NCBI RefSeq assembly: GCF_915403165.1
Contig: NZ_OU659204.1
Coordinates: 2,480,001-2,544,000, forward strand
Length of the DNA stretch: 64,000 nucleotides
Source: Providencia alcalifaciens
GTDB taxonomy: Bacteria; Pseudomonadota; Gammaproteobacteria; Enterobacterales; Enterobacteriaceae
Direction: 5' to 3'
Below, piece by piece: positions 17,506-27,663 of the stretch. The notes under the pieces were generated by a model, which saw nothing but the letters and a program-made list of their open reading frames with translations, had not been told where the DNA came from and made no database searches. Position 1 is the first letter of the stretch. The number at the start of each line of letters is the position of its first letter. Both the position numbers and the translations under genes were made by a program.

Positions 17506-17763
17506 TTAATAAAACGGATATTTCGTATAACTCAGCAAGGTAACATTCTTATTACCCATGCCTTCGCCATAATAAACATATTTTGATGGTGGCGTGGAAA
17601 CCTCAGCGGCTTCTTTTTGTCGTTTTTCAAAAAGTGGAAACGTGATTTTAGTGTTAAATGCACGCTTAATTTTGGCTGGGAACAGCCCCTTAATACTTTT
17701 AATCAATGCATTACCCAAAATTTTTAAATCATTTTTCCAAATCTTACACCGTGTGAAATCCAT
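17506..17763 (-). CDS. Small basic protein of unknown function
   Basis: The 85-residue protein begins with an ATG preceded by a strong AAGGAG at 5-nt spacing, the main reason for accepting it. It is lysine-rich (WKNDLKILGNALIKSIKGLFPAKIKRAF in parts) and ends in an aromatic, tyrosine-rich tail (SKYVYYGEGMGNKN...SYTKYPFY). There is no signal peptide or membrane helix, and I recognise no family. It is monocistronic between two terminators. Its composition is unlike that of the neighbouring core genes. Confidence 0.6.
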   Translation of the reverse strand: MDFTRCKIWKNDLKILGNALIKSIKGLFPAKIKRAFNTKITFPLFEKRQKEAAEVSTPPSKYVYYGEGMGNKNVTLLSYTKYPFY

Positions 17764-17871
17764 ATTAGCTCCTTATTGATACATTAATGGAGCAAATATC
17801 ATGGCACTATTTTCATTACGGTAATTTAATAAAATGATGATTATGGTGGTAGCGATAATTAAAGCATAAAA

Positions 17872-17897
17872 AAAGCGAGAGCCTTAGCCCTCGCTTT
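17872..17897 (-). terminator. fabB terminator
   Basis: Read on the minus strand, an 11-bp stem (AAAGCGAGGGC with GCTCTCGCTTT, one G-T pair) with loop TAAG is followed by seven T residues, 29 bp after the fabB stop. Confidence 0.85.
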
Positions 17898-17925
17898 CTA
17901 TGCAGTGCATTTCAGTGAATGAAGC

Positions 17926-19137
17926 TTATGCTTTGTATTTGCTCATCACTAACGTTGCGTTGGTTCCACCGAAACCGAAGCTGTTAGACATCACTGTGTT
18001 CAGTGCTTGCTCCGTTGGTTTGGTGATGATGTTCAAGCCTTTCGCTTTCTCATCTAAATTCTCAACGTTGATGCTTGGTGCGATAAAACCATGCTCTAAC
18101 ATCAGCAAGCTATAAATCGCTTCTTGAACGCCTGCTGCACCTAAAGAGTGACCTGTCATCGCTTTGGTTGCAGAAAGTGCTGGGCAATCGTGGCCAAACA
18201 CTTCTTGAATAGCTTCTAACTCTTTAGTATCACCGACTGGCGTTGAAGTACCGTGAGTGTTGATGTAGTCGATTTTATCAATACCGTGCATTGCCATTTG
18301 CATACAACGCACTGCGCCTTCACCAGATGGAGCCACCATATCAGCACCGTCAGACGTTGCACCGTAGCCAACTACTTCTGCGTAAATATGTGCGCCACGC
18401 GCTAATGCGTGCTCTAACTCTTCAACCACGACGATACCACCGCCGCCTGCAATAACGAAACCATCACGATCTTGGTCATAAGTTCTTGATGCTTTTGATG
18501 GAGTTTCGTTGTACTTAGTAGACAGCGCACCCATTGCATCGAACTCACACGTCATTTCCCAGCTTAGTTCTTCACCGCCACCAGCAAACACAACATCTTG
18601 TTTGCCCAGTTGGATCAGCTCAACCGCGTGACCGATACAGTGTGCAGAAGTTGAACATGCAGAACTGATTGAGTAGTTAACGCCCTTGATTTTGAACGGG
18701 GTTGCTAAGCAAGCAGAAATACCGGAAGCCATTGCACGAGTCACCATATATGGACCCACACCACGCAGACCTTTTGCACGCATACCGTCAGAGCCAGCCA
18801 CTTGGTTACGAGGGGAACCACCACCAGAGCCAACAACAACACCCGTACGCAGGTTAGACACTTGGTCTTCCGCTAAACCTGAATCTTTAATCGCCTGTTC
18901 CATTGACAGGTATGCATAGACAGAGCAATCACTCATGAAACGGCGGACTTTACGGTCAATCAGACCTTCAGTATCCAGCTTGACATCACCCCAGACATGG
19001 CTACGCAGCCCTGCCTCTTTAAATTCTTCTGAGAAAGTGATCCCGGAACGACCTTCCTTCAGAGAAGCCAGTACTTCTTCCTGGTTATTACCAATGCTGG
19101 AAACAATACCTAGGCCAGTTATGACTGCACGCTTCAT
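17926..19137 (-). CDS. fabB: 3-oxoacyl-[acyl-carrier-protein] synthase I
   Basis: FabB condenses malonyl-ACP with acyl-ACP in the cytoplasm and is required for elongating the cis-unsaturated intermediates of type II fatty acid synthesis. The 403-residue protein shows the Cys-His-His triad: Cys in [10 protein letters not shown] near 163, His in [11 protein letters not shown] near 298 and His in [12 protein letters not shown] near 333, plus the C-terminal [13 protein letters not shown] loop. Length is that of E. coli FabB. It is divergent from mnmC as in E. coli. The promoter region carries adjacent FabR and FadR boxes, so repression by FabR and activation by FadR are expected. Confidence 0.97.
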   Translation of the reverse strand: MKRAVITGLGIVSSIGNNQEEVLASLKEGRSGITFSEEFKEAGLRSHVWGDVKLDTEGLIDRKVRRFMSDCSVYAYLSMEQAIKDSGLAEDQVSNLRTGVVVGSGGGSPRNQVAGSDGMRAKGLRGVGPYMVTRAMASGISACLATPFKIKGVNYSISSACSTSAHCIGHAVELIQLGKQDVVFAGGGEELSWEMTCEFDAMGALSTKYNETPSKASRTYDQDRDGFVIAGGGGIVVVEELEHALARGAHIYAEVVGYGATSDGADMVAPSGEGAVRCMQMAMHGIDKIDYINTHGTSTPVGDTKELEAIQEVFGHDCPALSATKAMTGHSLGAAGVQEAIYSLLMLEHGFIAPSINVENLDEKAKGLNIITKPTEQALNTVMSNSFGFGGTNATLVMSKYKA

Positions 19138-19189
19138 TCGTTACCTCATGTCTATAATTATATGATTACGGGATTACAGGTGTCACTTT

Positions 19190-19207
19190 AGCTTACACTT
19201 GTACGCT
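19190..19207. promoter_or_regulatory. FabR operator upstream of fabB
   Basis: AGCTTACACTTGTACGCT is a near-palindrome matching the FabR site known before fabA and fabB in E. coli (AGCGTACAxGTGTxxGCT type). It lies 53 bp before the fabB start codon. Confidence 0.75.
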
Positions 19208-19223
19208 GAACAAGTCCGATCAG
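19208..19223. promoter_or_regulatory. FadR box upstream of fabB
   Basis: On the minus strand CTGATCGGACTTGTTC directly abuts the FabR box, as in the E. coli fabA/fabB promoters, where FadR bound at this position activates transcription. It matches the core TGRTCxGACNNGT of FadR sites. Confidence 0.7.
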
Positions 19224-19338
19224 GGTAAATATTTGTATTTTTTTTATCATGGCACAAATAAGGCTTTTATGTGACGGTAGCCTTACAGTGATATCAGCGT
19301 TAGAATTTGAATATGATTTTGCAATAACGGGCTTAAAC

Positions 19339-21369
19339 GTGAAAAAGACAGCTGTACAAACCGCTCACCTCAGTTGGAATGAGGAAGGTACACCGATTTC
19401 AGAACAGTTTGAAGACATCTATTTTTCTAACCAAAATGGGTTAGAAGAGAGTCGCCATGTGTTTTTGCAGGGAAACCATTTTCCACAGAGATTTCTAACA
19501 CACCAAGATGAAACTTGTGTGATTGCCGAGACCGGATTTGGTACTGGATTGAATTTTCTCGCTTTATGGCAGGCCTTCAACCAATTCAAAGCCGAAAATC
19601 CCAATGCAAAATTACAACGACTACATTTTATTAGCTTCGAAAAATACCCTTTATCAAAAGCCGATTTAATCGCCGCACACCGTTGTTGGCCTGAGTTAAC
19701 CGAGCTCTCGGGGCAATTATGTGAACAGTGGCCACCCGCTCTACCCGGTAACCATCGAATTATTTTAGAAAATGGCACAATCACCCTCGATTTATGGATT
19801 GGTGATGTAAATACGCAAGTATCCATACTTAATGACAATTTAAACAATAAGATAGATGCGTGGTTTTTAGATGGTTTTGCCCCTTCCAAAAATCCACAGA
19901 TGTGGAGCGAACAGTTGTTCGCTGCAATGGCAAAATTTGCGCGTCAAGGCGGAACATTTGCTACCTTTACGGTAGCCGGATTTGTCAAACGCGGATTACA
20001 ACAAGCTGGCTTTACTATCATGAAGACCAAAGGATTTGGTCAGAAGCGTCAAATGCTGACAGGGGTACTAGAAAATAATCTGACTCGCCCGATGGCACCT
20101 TGGTTTGCGCGTCAACCTGCATCTCATACCGACGATATCGCGATTATTGGCGGTGGAATTGCCAGCCTCGCCTTAGCCCGTTCACTCAGAAAACGTGGAG
20201 CGAATGTCACGATTTATTGTCAAGACCAACAAGTCGCCCAAAACGCATCTGGAAACCGTCAAGGCGCAGTCTACCCCTTATTAACTGGGAACGATAACGC
20301 CCTAGAACGCTTTTTTGTCAGTGGTTTCCCGTTTGCAACTCGCTTTTATCAGCAGCTTAGCGCGCAAGGTATCGAGTTTAATGGGCAATGGTGCGGGGTA
20401 AGCCAAATGGCGTATAACCCTAAATCCACCAAAAAAATCGACAATATGCTGCAAACTGAGTGGCCGGAAGAGTTTGCCGTTGGTAAAGATAGACAACAAC
20501 TTAGTGAGCTTAGCGGCGTGGATGTCAATCATCGAGGTATTTATTACCCAACTGGTGGCTGGCTCTGTCCTGCGCAATTATGCGAAAGCTTAGCGCAGAA
20601 ACTCGCTGAAGAAGGCGTTAATTTCTATTTTGGTCTGTCAGTCACCAGCTTACAGCGTTCAGAGGAAGGTTGGGAGCTAACACTCGATAACCAGAAAAAA
20701 TCCAATCATCAAACCGTGGTGATTGCCAATGGTCACTTACTGAATCAGTTTGAGCAAACGAAAAACTTACCTATCACGCCTGTACGCGGACAAGTGAGCC
20801 ATGTTCCGACTAACCCGGCATTGCAGCAATTAAAAACTGTGCTGTGCTTTGAAGGTTATATGACGCCAGAAGATGCCACAAACCAGCACCATTGCTTGGG
20901 GGCGAGTTATCAACGAGACAATTTAAGTCTTGAGTACTCCGAGGAAGAGCAGCAAGAAAATCAGCAAAAGCTACTCACCAGCCTACCGGATGTGGATTGG
21001 ACTGCGCAGGTAGATATCTCCGGCCAACAATCTCGCCAAGGGATCCGTTGTGTGATCCGCGACCATATGCCGTTACTTGGCAATGTGCCTGACTTCGATG
21101 CCCTGATGCAGCAATATACGGATTTACCCGATCAACTGCATCACGAAAAATCTATCTCGCCATCGCCTGTATATCCAAATCTATTTGTGTTCGGCGCATT
21201 AGGAGCTCGAGGACTTTCCACTGCGCCACTTTGCGCTGAAATATTAGCCGCACAAATTTTTGATGAGCCGATGCCTGCTGACGATGACGTACTTGCCGCA
21301 TTACATCCAAATCGTTTCTGGGTAAGAAAACTGCTGGCGGGACGCCCAATCACCACGAAAGAGGCGTAA
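19339..21369 (+). CDS. mnmC: tRNA 5-methylaminomethyl-2-thiouridine bifunctional enzyme
   Basis: MnmC completes the mnm5s2U modification at the wobble base of tRNA. The C-terminal FAD domain removes the carboxymethyl group and the N-terminal SAM domain methylates the amine. The N-terminal part has the methyltransferase loop [11 protein letters not shown] and the DUF752 signature [17 protein letters not shown]. The FAD domain starts near residue 262 ([18 protein letters not shown]) and ends with [15 protein letters not shown] chose GTG 19339: [21 protein letters not shown] then aligns with the E. coli start ([21 protein letters not shown]). The frame is open to an ATG at 19249, but the extra 30 residues have no counterpart. 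This gives 676 residues, near the E. coli 668. Confidence 0.93.
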   Translation: MKKTAVQTAHLSWNEEGTPISEQFEDIYFSNQNGLEESRHVFLQGNHFPQRFLTHQDETCVIAETGFGTGLNFLALWQAFNQFKAENPNAKLQRLHFISFEKYPLSKADLIAAHRCWPELTELSGQLCEQWPPALPGNHRIILENGTITLDLWIGDVNTQVSILNDNLNNKIDAWFLDGFAPSKNPQMWSEQLFAAMAKFARQGGTFATFTVAGFVKRGLQQAGFTIMKTKGFGQKRQMLTGVLENNLTRPMAPWFARQPASHTDDIAIIGGGIASLALARSLRKRGANVTIYCQDQQVAQNASGNRQGAVYPLLTGNDNALERFFVSGFPFATRFYQQLSAQGIEFNGQWCGVSQMAYNPKSTKKIDNMLQTEWPEEFAVGKDRQQLSELSGVDVNHRGIYYPTGGWLCPAQLCESLAQKLAEEGVNFYFGLSVTSLQRSEEGWELTLDNQKKSNHQTVVIANGHLLNQFEQTKNLPITPVRGQVSHVPTNPALQQLKTVLCFEGYMTPEDATNQHHCLGASYQRDNLSLEYSEEEQQENQQKLLTSLPDVDWTAQVDISGQQSRQGIRCVIRDHMPLLGNVPDFDALMQQYTDLPDQLHHEKSISPSPVYPNLFVFGALGARGLSTAPLCAEILAAQIFDEPMPADDDVLAALHPNRFWVRKLLAGRPITTKEA

Positions 21370-21393
21370 ACAAAAGGCACATAAACGAAAAAA

Positions 21394-21411
21394 GGCTTCC
21401 ATTTGGAAGCC
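21394..21411. terminator. Terminator between convergent mnmC and acetyltransferase genes
   Basis: GGCTTCC-ATTT-GGAAGCC is a 7-bp stem with a tetraloop. On the minus strand it is followed by six T residues, ending the GNAT-yfcL-epmC-yfcA transcript; on the + strand an A-run precedes it. Confidence 0.8.
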
Positions 21412-21434
21412 CTCAGAACGAAGCAATATTGAGA

Positions 21435-21968
21435 TTAATTAACGCTCAACTTCATAGCACAGCGATCAATCGCTTGAAACCCTGCATCCATTTCGTGTTG
21501 CAAGATATCTTGTAATTCACTCGTCAATTGCGCCTCTTCCATTATCGAAAAACCAAGACGCTGATAATACGGTGCATTCCACGGAATATCACGAAATGTG
21601 GTCAGTGTAACCTGACCAATCTGTTGGGACTGTGCGAACTCGATAACCTGCTGGATAAGCCGCTTACCTAAGCCCTGTCCCTGCGCTGACTGCTGAACTG
21701 AAAGCTCCACAATATGCAGGCTATCGCTTAAATGCTCCGCCATAATAAAGCCAACTGGCTGATCATGATCATCCACAGCGAGCCACTCTAAGCCATTAGC
21801 GATGCAGTTAACGTGATTTTCTACGGGTTGAATCTCACTGTGGGCAATCCAATCAAACTTAGGGTGTCCGGCAAACGTTTTCCCCGCAGACGCTTCCACT
21901 TCAGGTAAGAATTGGGCATCTTCATGGGTTGCTAATCGAATGGAATACATGCAGCTAATAGAATCCAT
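21435..21968 (-). CDS. GNAT-family N-acetyltransferase
   Basis: The 177-residue cytoplasmic protein has the GNAT acetyl-CoA fold. A beta-alpha start MYSIRLATHEDAQFLPEVE is followed by a central strand-loop with the pyrophosphate-binding motif QSAQGQGLGKRLIQ (Q-x-x-G-x-G/A) near residue 95, then TTFRDIPWNAPYYQRLGF typical of family motif B. The start is 4 bp after the yfcL stop; an in-frame ATG at 21950 is an alternative. It is the last gene of the yfcA-epmC-yfcL run and is not part of this cluster in E. coli. Acceptor substrate unknown. Confidence 0.82.
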   Translation of the reverse strand: MDSISCMYSIRLATHEDAQFLPEVEASAGKTFAGHPKFDWIAHSEIQPVENHVNCIANGLEWLAVDDHDQPVGFIMAEHLSDSLHIVELSVQQSAQGQGLGKRLIQQVIEFAQSQQIGQVTLTTFRDIPWNAPYYQRLGFSIMEEAQLTSELQDILQHEMDAGFQAIDRCAMKLSVN

Positions 21969-21972
21969 AAAA

Positions 21973-22245
21973 CTAACGCACGGTATCTAACAGCGTTTTC
22001 CACATACCCAGCACCAGAATTTGGTCTGGTGGGGTCAATTCACCAGCTTTGATGGCATTTTGGATACTCAGCTCAACGCGCTGATACAATGCATCAACAC
22101 TGCTTTCGTTCTCTTCTTCCAGCTCTGCCACAGCAAGGGTTAAGTGACCACGCAAATAGCCACCAGCAAACAGCTCATCATCGCTGGCGTGTTCAACCAT
22201 ATCATCAATTCTTGTCAGTATGCGTGTTTCAAAATCCGCAAGCAT
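21973..22245 (-). CDS. yfcL: YfcL family protein
   Basis: This short cytoplasmic protein (90 residues) is mostly helical and acidic ([33 protein letters not shown]). Sequence style and position next to mnmC and epmC match E. coli YfcL, a conserved protein without known function. It has no membrane segment or recognised catalytic motif. It lies 30 bp after epmC and 4 bp before the acetyltransferase gene, so it is part of one transcript. Confidence 0.85.
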   Translation of the reverse strand: MLADFETRILTRIDDMVEHASDDELFAGGYLRGHLTLAVAELEEENESSVDALYQRVELSIQNAIKAGELTPPDQILVLGMWKTLLDTVR

Positions 22246-22275
22246 GCTTAATCCTTACTGTAGTGAGTGATTCTA

Positions 22276-22824
22276 TTAGGCGAAAATATCTTCCGGATAG
22301 GGAAACAGTTCCGCGCAAAGTGGGGGTGTATTGTAAAACGATTGTAACGCATTAATAAAGCGCAGTGGTCTCTCTGGGATACCTTTTTCGAGGTACTCCA
22401 TCACTTGGCCATGCACTTTGCGCATAAAGGCGATACGGTCGGGTTCAAAATCCCCTTCCAAATTGTCGCAACTCACATTAAACGGAATACCCGTTGCCAC
22501 ACAGAAAAACCAATCCAATGCTTGAGGTTTGATTTCGACCACTTCAAAGTCACACTGGGTTTTCTCATCGCGGCCATCTGGGCAGTACCAATAACCGTAA
22601 TCCATTTGCTGGCGACGTTTTTCCCCAGCAATGCACCAGTGAGAAATTTCATGGAGTGCACTGGTAAAAAAGCCGTGCGCAAACACAATTTGGCTGTATG
22701 GTGTGGTACCATCGGCAGGTAAATAGATAGGCTCGTCGTCCCCTTTTACCAATTTGGTATTGTACTCTTCGCCGAAACACTGTTCGAAAATATCAATAAG
22801 TTGCTGATAATGATGTTGGGTCAT
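22276..22824 (-). CDS. epmC: Elongation factor P hydroxylase
   Basis: EpmC (YfcM) hydroxylates the beta-lysylated lysine of elongation factor P, the last step of that modification. The 182-residue protein shows the metal-binding histidines in FFTSALHEISHWCIAG (HE..H near residues 57-61), followed by KRRQQMDYGYWYCPDGR and QCDFEVVEIKPQALDWFF, all features of the family. It starts 17 bp after the yfcA stop and precedes yfcL, the same order as in E. coli. EpmA/EpmB and efp are not in the window. Confidence 0.92.
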   Translation of the reverse strand: MTQHHYQQLIDIFEQCFGEEYNTKLVKGDDEPIYLPADGTTPYSQIVFAHGFFTSALHEISHWCIAGEKRRQQMDYGYWYCPDGRDEKTQCDFEVVEIKPQALDWFFCVATGIPFNVSCDNLEGDFEPDRIAFMRKVHGQVMEYLEKGIPERPLRFINALQSFYNTPPLCAELFPYPEDIFA

Positions 22825-22841
22825 GGAACGCTTAAATCATC

Positions 22842-23645
22842 TTAAAATAATGTGAGAAACCAAGCTTTAATATCATCACCGTGGCTGTCATTTAACAGCT
22901 TAATACTCATTAAGAGTGAAATCACGACGATCATCGGCCTGATAAGTTTTTGCCCTTTGGTTAACACTAAGCGAGCGCCAAGTCTCGCACCAACCATTTG
23001 GCCGGCAAGCATAACAAAACCGAGTACCCAAAGAACATGACCTCCGATAATAAAAAAGATCAAAGATCCAAAATTGGAGGCGAAATTTAACAATTTTGCA
23101 TGTGCGGTGGCTTTGGCGAGGTTATACCCTAATAACAGGACATAAGCGAGTGCTAAAAACGAGCCAGTTCCTGGTCCAAATGCCCCATCATAAAAACCGA
23201 TACTCATCCCCGCAGCAACCCCAAAAATTGGCATGCTAACGCGCTGAGGCCTATCTTGGACACCCAAAGATGGCGTGAGTAAGAAATAGAGCCCGACGCA
23301 GATGACCATCACAGGCAGCAGCTGCTTCAAAAAAGCAGTATCAATGGATTGAATTAAAATTGCCCCGAGCATAGCCCCTATTATGGTCATGATCACCGGG
23401 AAAATTTGCTCTCGCAAATTAATAGCTTTACGCCTTGCGAAATAGAGGGTGGCAGAGAATGAACCGCCAATGGCTTGTAATTTATTGGTCGCCAAGGTTT
23501 CGATGGGAGTGATCCCCACAGAAAGCAGTGCAGGAATGGTCAGTAAGCCACCGCCCCCTGCGATAGAGTCAATAAAACCGGCAAGTAGCGCGACAAAAAA
23601 TAGCAGAGCGTAAACTTCAGGGGCAACGGCAGTAAGCCAATCCAT
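22842..23645 (-). CDS. yfcA: TSUP/TauE-SafE family transporter YfcA
   Basis: The 267-residue inner-membrane protein has eight or so helices and the paired family motifs FIDSIAGGGGLLTIPALL near residue 22 and MSIGFYDGAFGPGTGSFLALAY near residue 148. TSUP proteins export or import sulfur-containing organic anions such as sulfite or sulfoacetate; the substrate of YfcA is not established. It is the first gene of yfcA-epmC-yfcL. In E. coli mepA lies between yfcA and aroC; here only 176 bp remain and mepA is absent. Confidence 0.9.
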   Translation of the reverse strand: MDWLTAVAPEVYALLFFVALLAGFIDSIAGGGGLLTIPALLSVGITPIETLATNKLQAIGGSFSATLYFARRKAINLREQIFPVIMTIIGAMLGAILIQSIDTAFLKQLLPVMVICVGLYFLLTPSLGVQDRPQRVSMPIFGVAAGMSIGFYDGAFGPGTGSFLALAYVLLLGYNLAKATAHAKLLNFASNFGSLIFFIIGGHVLWVLGFVMLAGQMVGARLGARLVLTKGQKLIRPMIVVISLLMSIKLLNDSHGDDIKAWFLTLF

Positions 23646-23771
23646 TTCACATTCCAGATAAGTAAACTATCACGATGCAGATTTGTTATTTATTGATTAT
23701 CTTATTAAAAGCTAAGCAATATCACAGCCCGGATGGATTATAATCGAGGTTTCATCCTAACCTTTAACTCA

Positions 23772-23806
23772 CAGTGGATACACTTGCCAAGCAAGAATAT
23801 CCACTG
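23772..23806. terminator. Long hairpin after aroC
   Basis: CAGTGGATA/TATCCACTG (9 bp) encloses CTTGC/GCAAG, giving an extended two-part stem 16 bp after the aroC stop codon. There is no T-run, so it may end or stabilise the aroC message. Confidence 0.5.
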
Positions 23807-23821
23807 AAAAACGTCAATGAC

Positions 23822-24910
23822 TTATTCGAATGGCGCTATCGCTGGCACAACATCCGCACACTGCCCACGGTGACGTAAAAAGTGGTCCATCAGCACAATC
23901 GCCATCATGGCTTCCGCAATAGGTACCGCGCGAATCCCCACACAAGGGTCGTGGCGACCTTTGGTGATCATCTCAACTTCTTCACCGTCGCGGTTCAAGG
24001 TTTTTCCTGAAACGGTAATACTAGAGGTCGGTTTCATGGCGATATGGGCAATAATTGGCTGGCTGCTGCTAATGCCCCCTAAAATCCCACCGGCATGGTT
24101 CGACGTAAAACCGTGGCGAGTGATTTCATCACGGTTTTCGCTGCCTTTTAAGCTCACGACACCAAAACCATCACCAATTTCTACGCCTTTTACCGCATTA
24201 ATGCTCATCAGAGCATGAGCAATATCCGCATCTAAGCGGTCAAAAACTGGCTCACCTAAACCCGCCGGAACATTTTCAGCCACAACAGTGACTTTCGCAC
24301 CGATGGAATCACCCTCTTTTTTCAAGCCACGTAGCAGCTCATCAAGGGCATCCAATTTGCTCGGATCTGGGCAGAAGAATGGGTTTTCTTCGACAATCGA
24401 CCAATCTTTAATTTCACACTCTACGCTGCCCATTTGGGTCAGACATGCGCGAATTTGAATGCCAAATTTCTCTTGCAGGTATTTCTTAGCAATCGCACCC
24501 GCAGCAACACGCATCGCTGTTTCTCGGGCAGATGAACGCCCGCCACCGCGATAATCACGCAGACCATATTTCTGTTCATACGTGTAATCGGCGTGCCCTG
24601 GGCGGAACACGTCTTTAATCGCACCATAATCTTGGGAACGCTGATCGGTATTTTCAATTAATAGACCGATACTGGTGCCTGTCGTCACACCGTTAAAAAC
24701 CCCCGATAAGATTTTCACTTGGTCGGGTTCACGGCGTGCAGTGGTATAGCGCGATGTGCCCGGACGACGACGATCTAAGTCGATTTGTAAATCTGCTTCT
24801 GTCAGTGCTAATCCCGGCGGAACACCATCAACGATGCAGCCTAATGCTAGCCCGTGTGACTCTCCAAAGGTGGTCACACGAAACAGTTGCCCAATTGAAT
24901 TTCCAGCCAT
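23822..24910 (-). CDS. aroC: Chorismate synthase
   Basis: AroC converts 5-enolpyruvylshikimate-3-phosphate to chorismate, the last shared step for aromatic amino acids, with reduced FMN as cofactor. The 362-residue length is standard. Family signatures are [18 protein letters not shown] near the N-terminus, [29 protein letters not shown] in parts at about 103-130, and HRHEITRHG-like / [12 protein letters not shown] near residue 270. It follows prmB at a 105-bp gap, in the E. coli order prmB-aroC, and is probably co-transcribed with prmB. Confidence 0.97.
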   Translation of the reverse strand: MAGNSIGQLFRVTTFGESHGLALGCIVDGVPPGLALTEADLQIDLDRRRPGTSRYTTARREPDQVKILSGVFNGVTTGTSIGLLIENTDQRSQDYGAIKDVFRPGHADYTYEQKYGLRDYRGGGRSSARETAMRVAAGAIAKKYLQEKFGIQIRACLTQMGSVECEIKDWSIVEENPFFCPDPSKLDALDELLRGLKKEGDSIGAKVTVVAENVPAGLGEPVFDRLDADIAHALMSINAVKGVEIGDGFGVVSLKGSENRDEITRHGFTSNHAGGILGGISSSQPIIAHIAMKPTSSITVSGKTLNRDGEEVEMITKGRHDPCVGIRAVPIAEAMMAIVLMDHFLRHRGQCADVVPAIAPFE

Positions 24911-25015
24911 TCCCTGTTTCCTATTTGCTTGCGATTCTTATACTTGTTAAGAAATATGATGTTATGCGTAATTATTATGTTTTATGTGATTATGACAAGT
25001 AACGCAACTCTATTA

Positions 25016-25948
25016 TTAATCAATATATAACGCAAAGTGTTCGTGATGTTCCACCAACTGTTCACGGGTTAACATAAACACACCGTCACCACCAAATTCA
25101 AAATCTAACCAGATAAATGGAATATCTGGATATTGGTCAATCAGATGCACCATGCTGTTACCCACTTCACACACTAAAATTCCCTCTTCCGTTAAGAAGC
25201 GCGGAGCGTTAGCGAGAATGCGGCGAACCAGTTTCAGACCATCGCTACCGGCTGCCAATGCCAGCTCAGGCTCAACACGGAATTCTTGCGGTAGATCGTC
25301 CATATCTTCAGCATCCACATACGGCGGATTGGTGACAATCAGGTCATATTTAACATCAGGCATGTCACGGAATAGATCCGAACGAATTGGGATCACTCGG
25401 TGTTCTAAACCATGATTCGCAATGTTTTGCTCTGTCACAGCCAAGACATCCGTAGAGATATCCACGGCATCCACTTCCGCTTCAGGGAATTCATGGGCGC
25501 AGGCAATCGCAATGCAGCCACTACCTGTGCACAGGTCGAGGATAGTTTGTGGCTCGTCAGACAGTAAGCCCACAAAGTGGTTGTTAATCAGTTCCCCAAT
25601 AGGCGAACGCGGGATCAGAACGCGCTCATCCACATAAAACTCATGCCCACAGAACCACGAGCTGTTAGTCAGATAAGCAACTGGAATACGGTCATTAATA
25701 CGGCGTAATACACGCTCAATAATGCGGTGACGCTCCGTTGGTGTCAGGCGCGAAGTGAGTAGCTCATCCGGTAAATCCAGCGGTAAATACAGGCTTGGCA
25801 AAACTAACTGTAAAGCTTCATCCCATGGGTTATCGGTGCCGTGACCATAATAGATATTGGCAGCATTAAAGCGGCTCATGGTCCAACGTAAAATGTCTTG
25901 AATGGTATGAAGTTCTGCGATGGCTTCATCAACGAAGATCTTTTCCAA
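25016..25948 (-). CDS. prmB: Ribosomal protein uL3 N5-glutamine methyltransferase
   Basis: PrmB methylates Gln150 of ribosomal protein L3 using SAM. The N-terminal helical domain is followed by a Rossmann methyltransferase with motif [17 protein letters not shown] near residue 135 and the catalytic NPPY ([14 protein letters not shown]) near residue 205. The 310-residue length and the start ([17 protein letters not shown]) match E. coli PrmB. The start codon is TTG with AGGAG 9 nt upstream, which suggests modest translation. In E. coli smrB is the divergent neighbour; here the hut cluster intervenes. Confidence 0.95.
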   Translation of the reverse strand: MEKIFVDEAIAELHTIQDILRWTMSRFNAANIYYGHGTDNPWDEALQLVLPSLYLPLDLPDELLTSRLTPTERHRIIERVLRRINDRIPVAYLTNSSWFCGHEFYVDERVLIPRSPIGELINNHFVGLLSDEPQTILDLCTGSGCIAIACAHEFPEAEVDAVDISTDVLAVTEQNIANHGLEHRVIPIRSDLFRDMPDVKYDLIVTNPPYVDAEDMDDLPQEFRVEPELALAAGSDGLKLVRRILANAPRFLTEEGILVCEVGNSMVHLIDQYPDIPFIWLDFEFGGDGVFMLTREQLVEHHEHFALYID

Positions 25949-26090
25949 GAAGGGATTCTCCTGCCTGTGGATTAAAAGGGAAAATTTGAATGGCTAAAGT
26001 TTGCCACGAAGTGAAAGACAAATCAGCAGATTAATGCAAGAAAATACGCAGATAAGCACTTGTTTGCGCATTTTGGCGCTAAAAATAACC

Positions 26091-26116
26091 GCGCCCCGGA
26101 TTTTCATCAAGGGCGC
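26091..26116 (-). terminator. Terminator at the end of the hut transcript
   Basis: On the minus strand GCGCCC and GGGCGC pair around a 14-nt loop, extended to CTGCGCCC/GGGCGCGG, and are followed by TTATTTTTAG. It lies 26 bp after the permease stop codon. Confidence 0.6.
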
Positions 26117-26141
26117 AGTGTCTATCATGATATTAAAAACG

Positions 26142-27548
26142 TTACGCTAATTCTTCGACTTCTTCCGTAGGTTTTTCCGGTTTTTTCACCTTTCCTGATT
26201 TTTTCACTAATAGCGCGTAAGCAATGGTGAGCAACAACAACCAACCGATACCCACATACAGCGCAATTCGGGTACTTTCGAAATAGCCTAATACACCGAA
26301 AATAAACACCATAAAGGCAATTGCAAGGATCGGCGCAACTGGCCACATCGGCACTGGGAATTTCAATTGCTGAACTTGCTCTGGCGTCATCTTACGGCGC
26401 ATCGCAAATTGTGCCAGTAAAATCATTAACCAGACCCAAATCGTGGCAAAAGTTGCAATTGAGGCGATCACTAAGAAGACATCTTCGGGGATCAGATAGT
26501 TCAGCACTACGCCAATTAACAATACCAGCACCATGACTAACACCGTCATCCATGGCACCCCATTTTTGGTTAACTTAGTGAATGACTTAGGTGCCTGCCC
26601 TTCGTGGGCCATGCCATACATCATGCGACCCGCACCAAAAATATCACTGTTAATTGCCGAAATGGCCGCGGTGATCACCACCACGTTCAAGATATTCGCC
26701 GCGGCTGAAATCCCTAAGCTATCAAAAATCTGTACAAACGGACTGCCATTTTGGCCAATTTGGTTCCACGGATAGATGCACATCAGTACAAACAGCGTTA
26801 ATACGTAGAACAGTAAGATACGTACAGGCACTGCATTAATGGCTTTTGGAATAGTCACTTCTGGGTTTTTGGCTTCGCTCGCCGTGATCCCGATGACTTC
26901 GATTCCTCCAAAGGCAAACATCACCACCGCAAATGAGGCGATTACCCCACCTATCCCATTTGGCATAAACCCGCCATGGTCAAATAAGTTTGATACCCCA
27001 ACCGCATGTTCAGAGGCTTGACCGAAGCCAAACATCATAATGGCCGCTCCGCCGACGATCATTGCAACAATCGCCCCCACTTTAACAATCGACAACCAAA
27101 ACTCCATTTCACCGAATGTTTTGACGTGGCACAGGTTAATGGCACCGATAAAGCAAATAATACTGAGTACCCAAATCCACTGAGCCACATCAGGGAACCA
27201 TAATTTCATATAGACCCCAAATGCCGTGACGTCAGCCAAGCAGACAATTAGCATTTCAAAAACATACGTCCAGCCTGTGAAAAATCCCGCTCGCGGACCT
27301 AAATAGTGGCTAGCATATTGGGAAAATGAGCCCGCCAATGGGCTGCGAACCGCCATTTCACCGAGCGCGCGCATCACCATAAAAACAGCCGCGCCCCCAA
27401 TAATATAAGCCAGTAAAACGGCCGGGCCGGCAGTTTCAATGGCTTTGGCTGAACCATAGAATAACCCCGTTCCTATTGCTGAACCGAGGGCCATAAATCG
27501 GATATGGCGCGCAGAAAGCCCACGCGCAAGTTGTGATGTGCTTTGCAT
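26142..27548 (-). CDS. ProY-family amino acid permease, probable histidine permease of the hut cluster
   Basis: The 468-residue APC-superfamily permease has 12 predicted helices. It begins [24 protein letters not shown], the signature of the AAT family, and contains [17 protein letters not shown] near residue 215. The sequence closely resembles E. coli ProY through most of its length. Its place at the end of hutU-hutH, with a 115-bp gap holding a hairpin, makes histidine (HutT) or urocanate the likely cargo. ProY-type permeases beside hut genes have been assigned to histidine in other bacteria; here this is inference. The C-terminus is lysine- and glutamate-rich ([12 protein letters not shown]). 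Confidence 0.87.
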   Translation of the reverse strand: MQSTSQLARGLSARHIRFMALGSAIGTGLFYGSAKAIETAGPAVLLAYIIGGAAVFMVMRALGEMAVRSPLAGSFSQYASHYLGPRAGFFTGWTYVFEMLIVCLADVTAFGVYMKLWFPDVAQWIWVLSIICFIGAINLCHVKTFGEMEFWLSIVKVGAIVAMIVGGAAIMMFGFGQASEHAVGVSNLFDHGGFMPNGIGGVIASFAVVMFAFGGIEVIGITASEAKNPEVTIPKAINAVPVRILLFYVLTLFVLMCIYPWNQIGQNGSPFVQIFDSLGISAAANILNVVVITAAISAINSDIFGAGRMMYGMAHEGQAPKSFTKLTKNGVPWMTVLVMVLVLLIGVVLNYLIPEDVFLVIASIATFATIWVWLMILLAQFAMRRKMTPEQVQQLKFPVPMWPVAPILAIAFMVFIFGVLGYFESTRIALYVGIGWLLLLTIAYALLVKKSGKVKKPEKPTEEVEELA

Positions 27549-27591
27549 GTTGTGTCCTTCGTATTTTTATCAGTCGTTTCGAAGAGAATTC

Positions 27592-27614
27592 GCAGCCGAT
27601 ACATAGTCGGCTGC
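27592..27614 (-). terminator. Intercistronic hairpin between hutH and the permease gene
   Basis: GCAGCCGA/TCGGCTGC is a perfect 8-bp stem with a 7-nt loop and no T-run in the 115-bp gap. It is a candidate for differential mRNA stability or partial termination inside the operon. Confidence 0.45.
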
Positions 27615-27663
27615 TTCTAAAACACTTACTTATAGGAACTATCGGTATATGAACGACAGGTTT

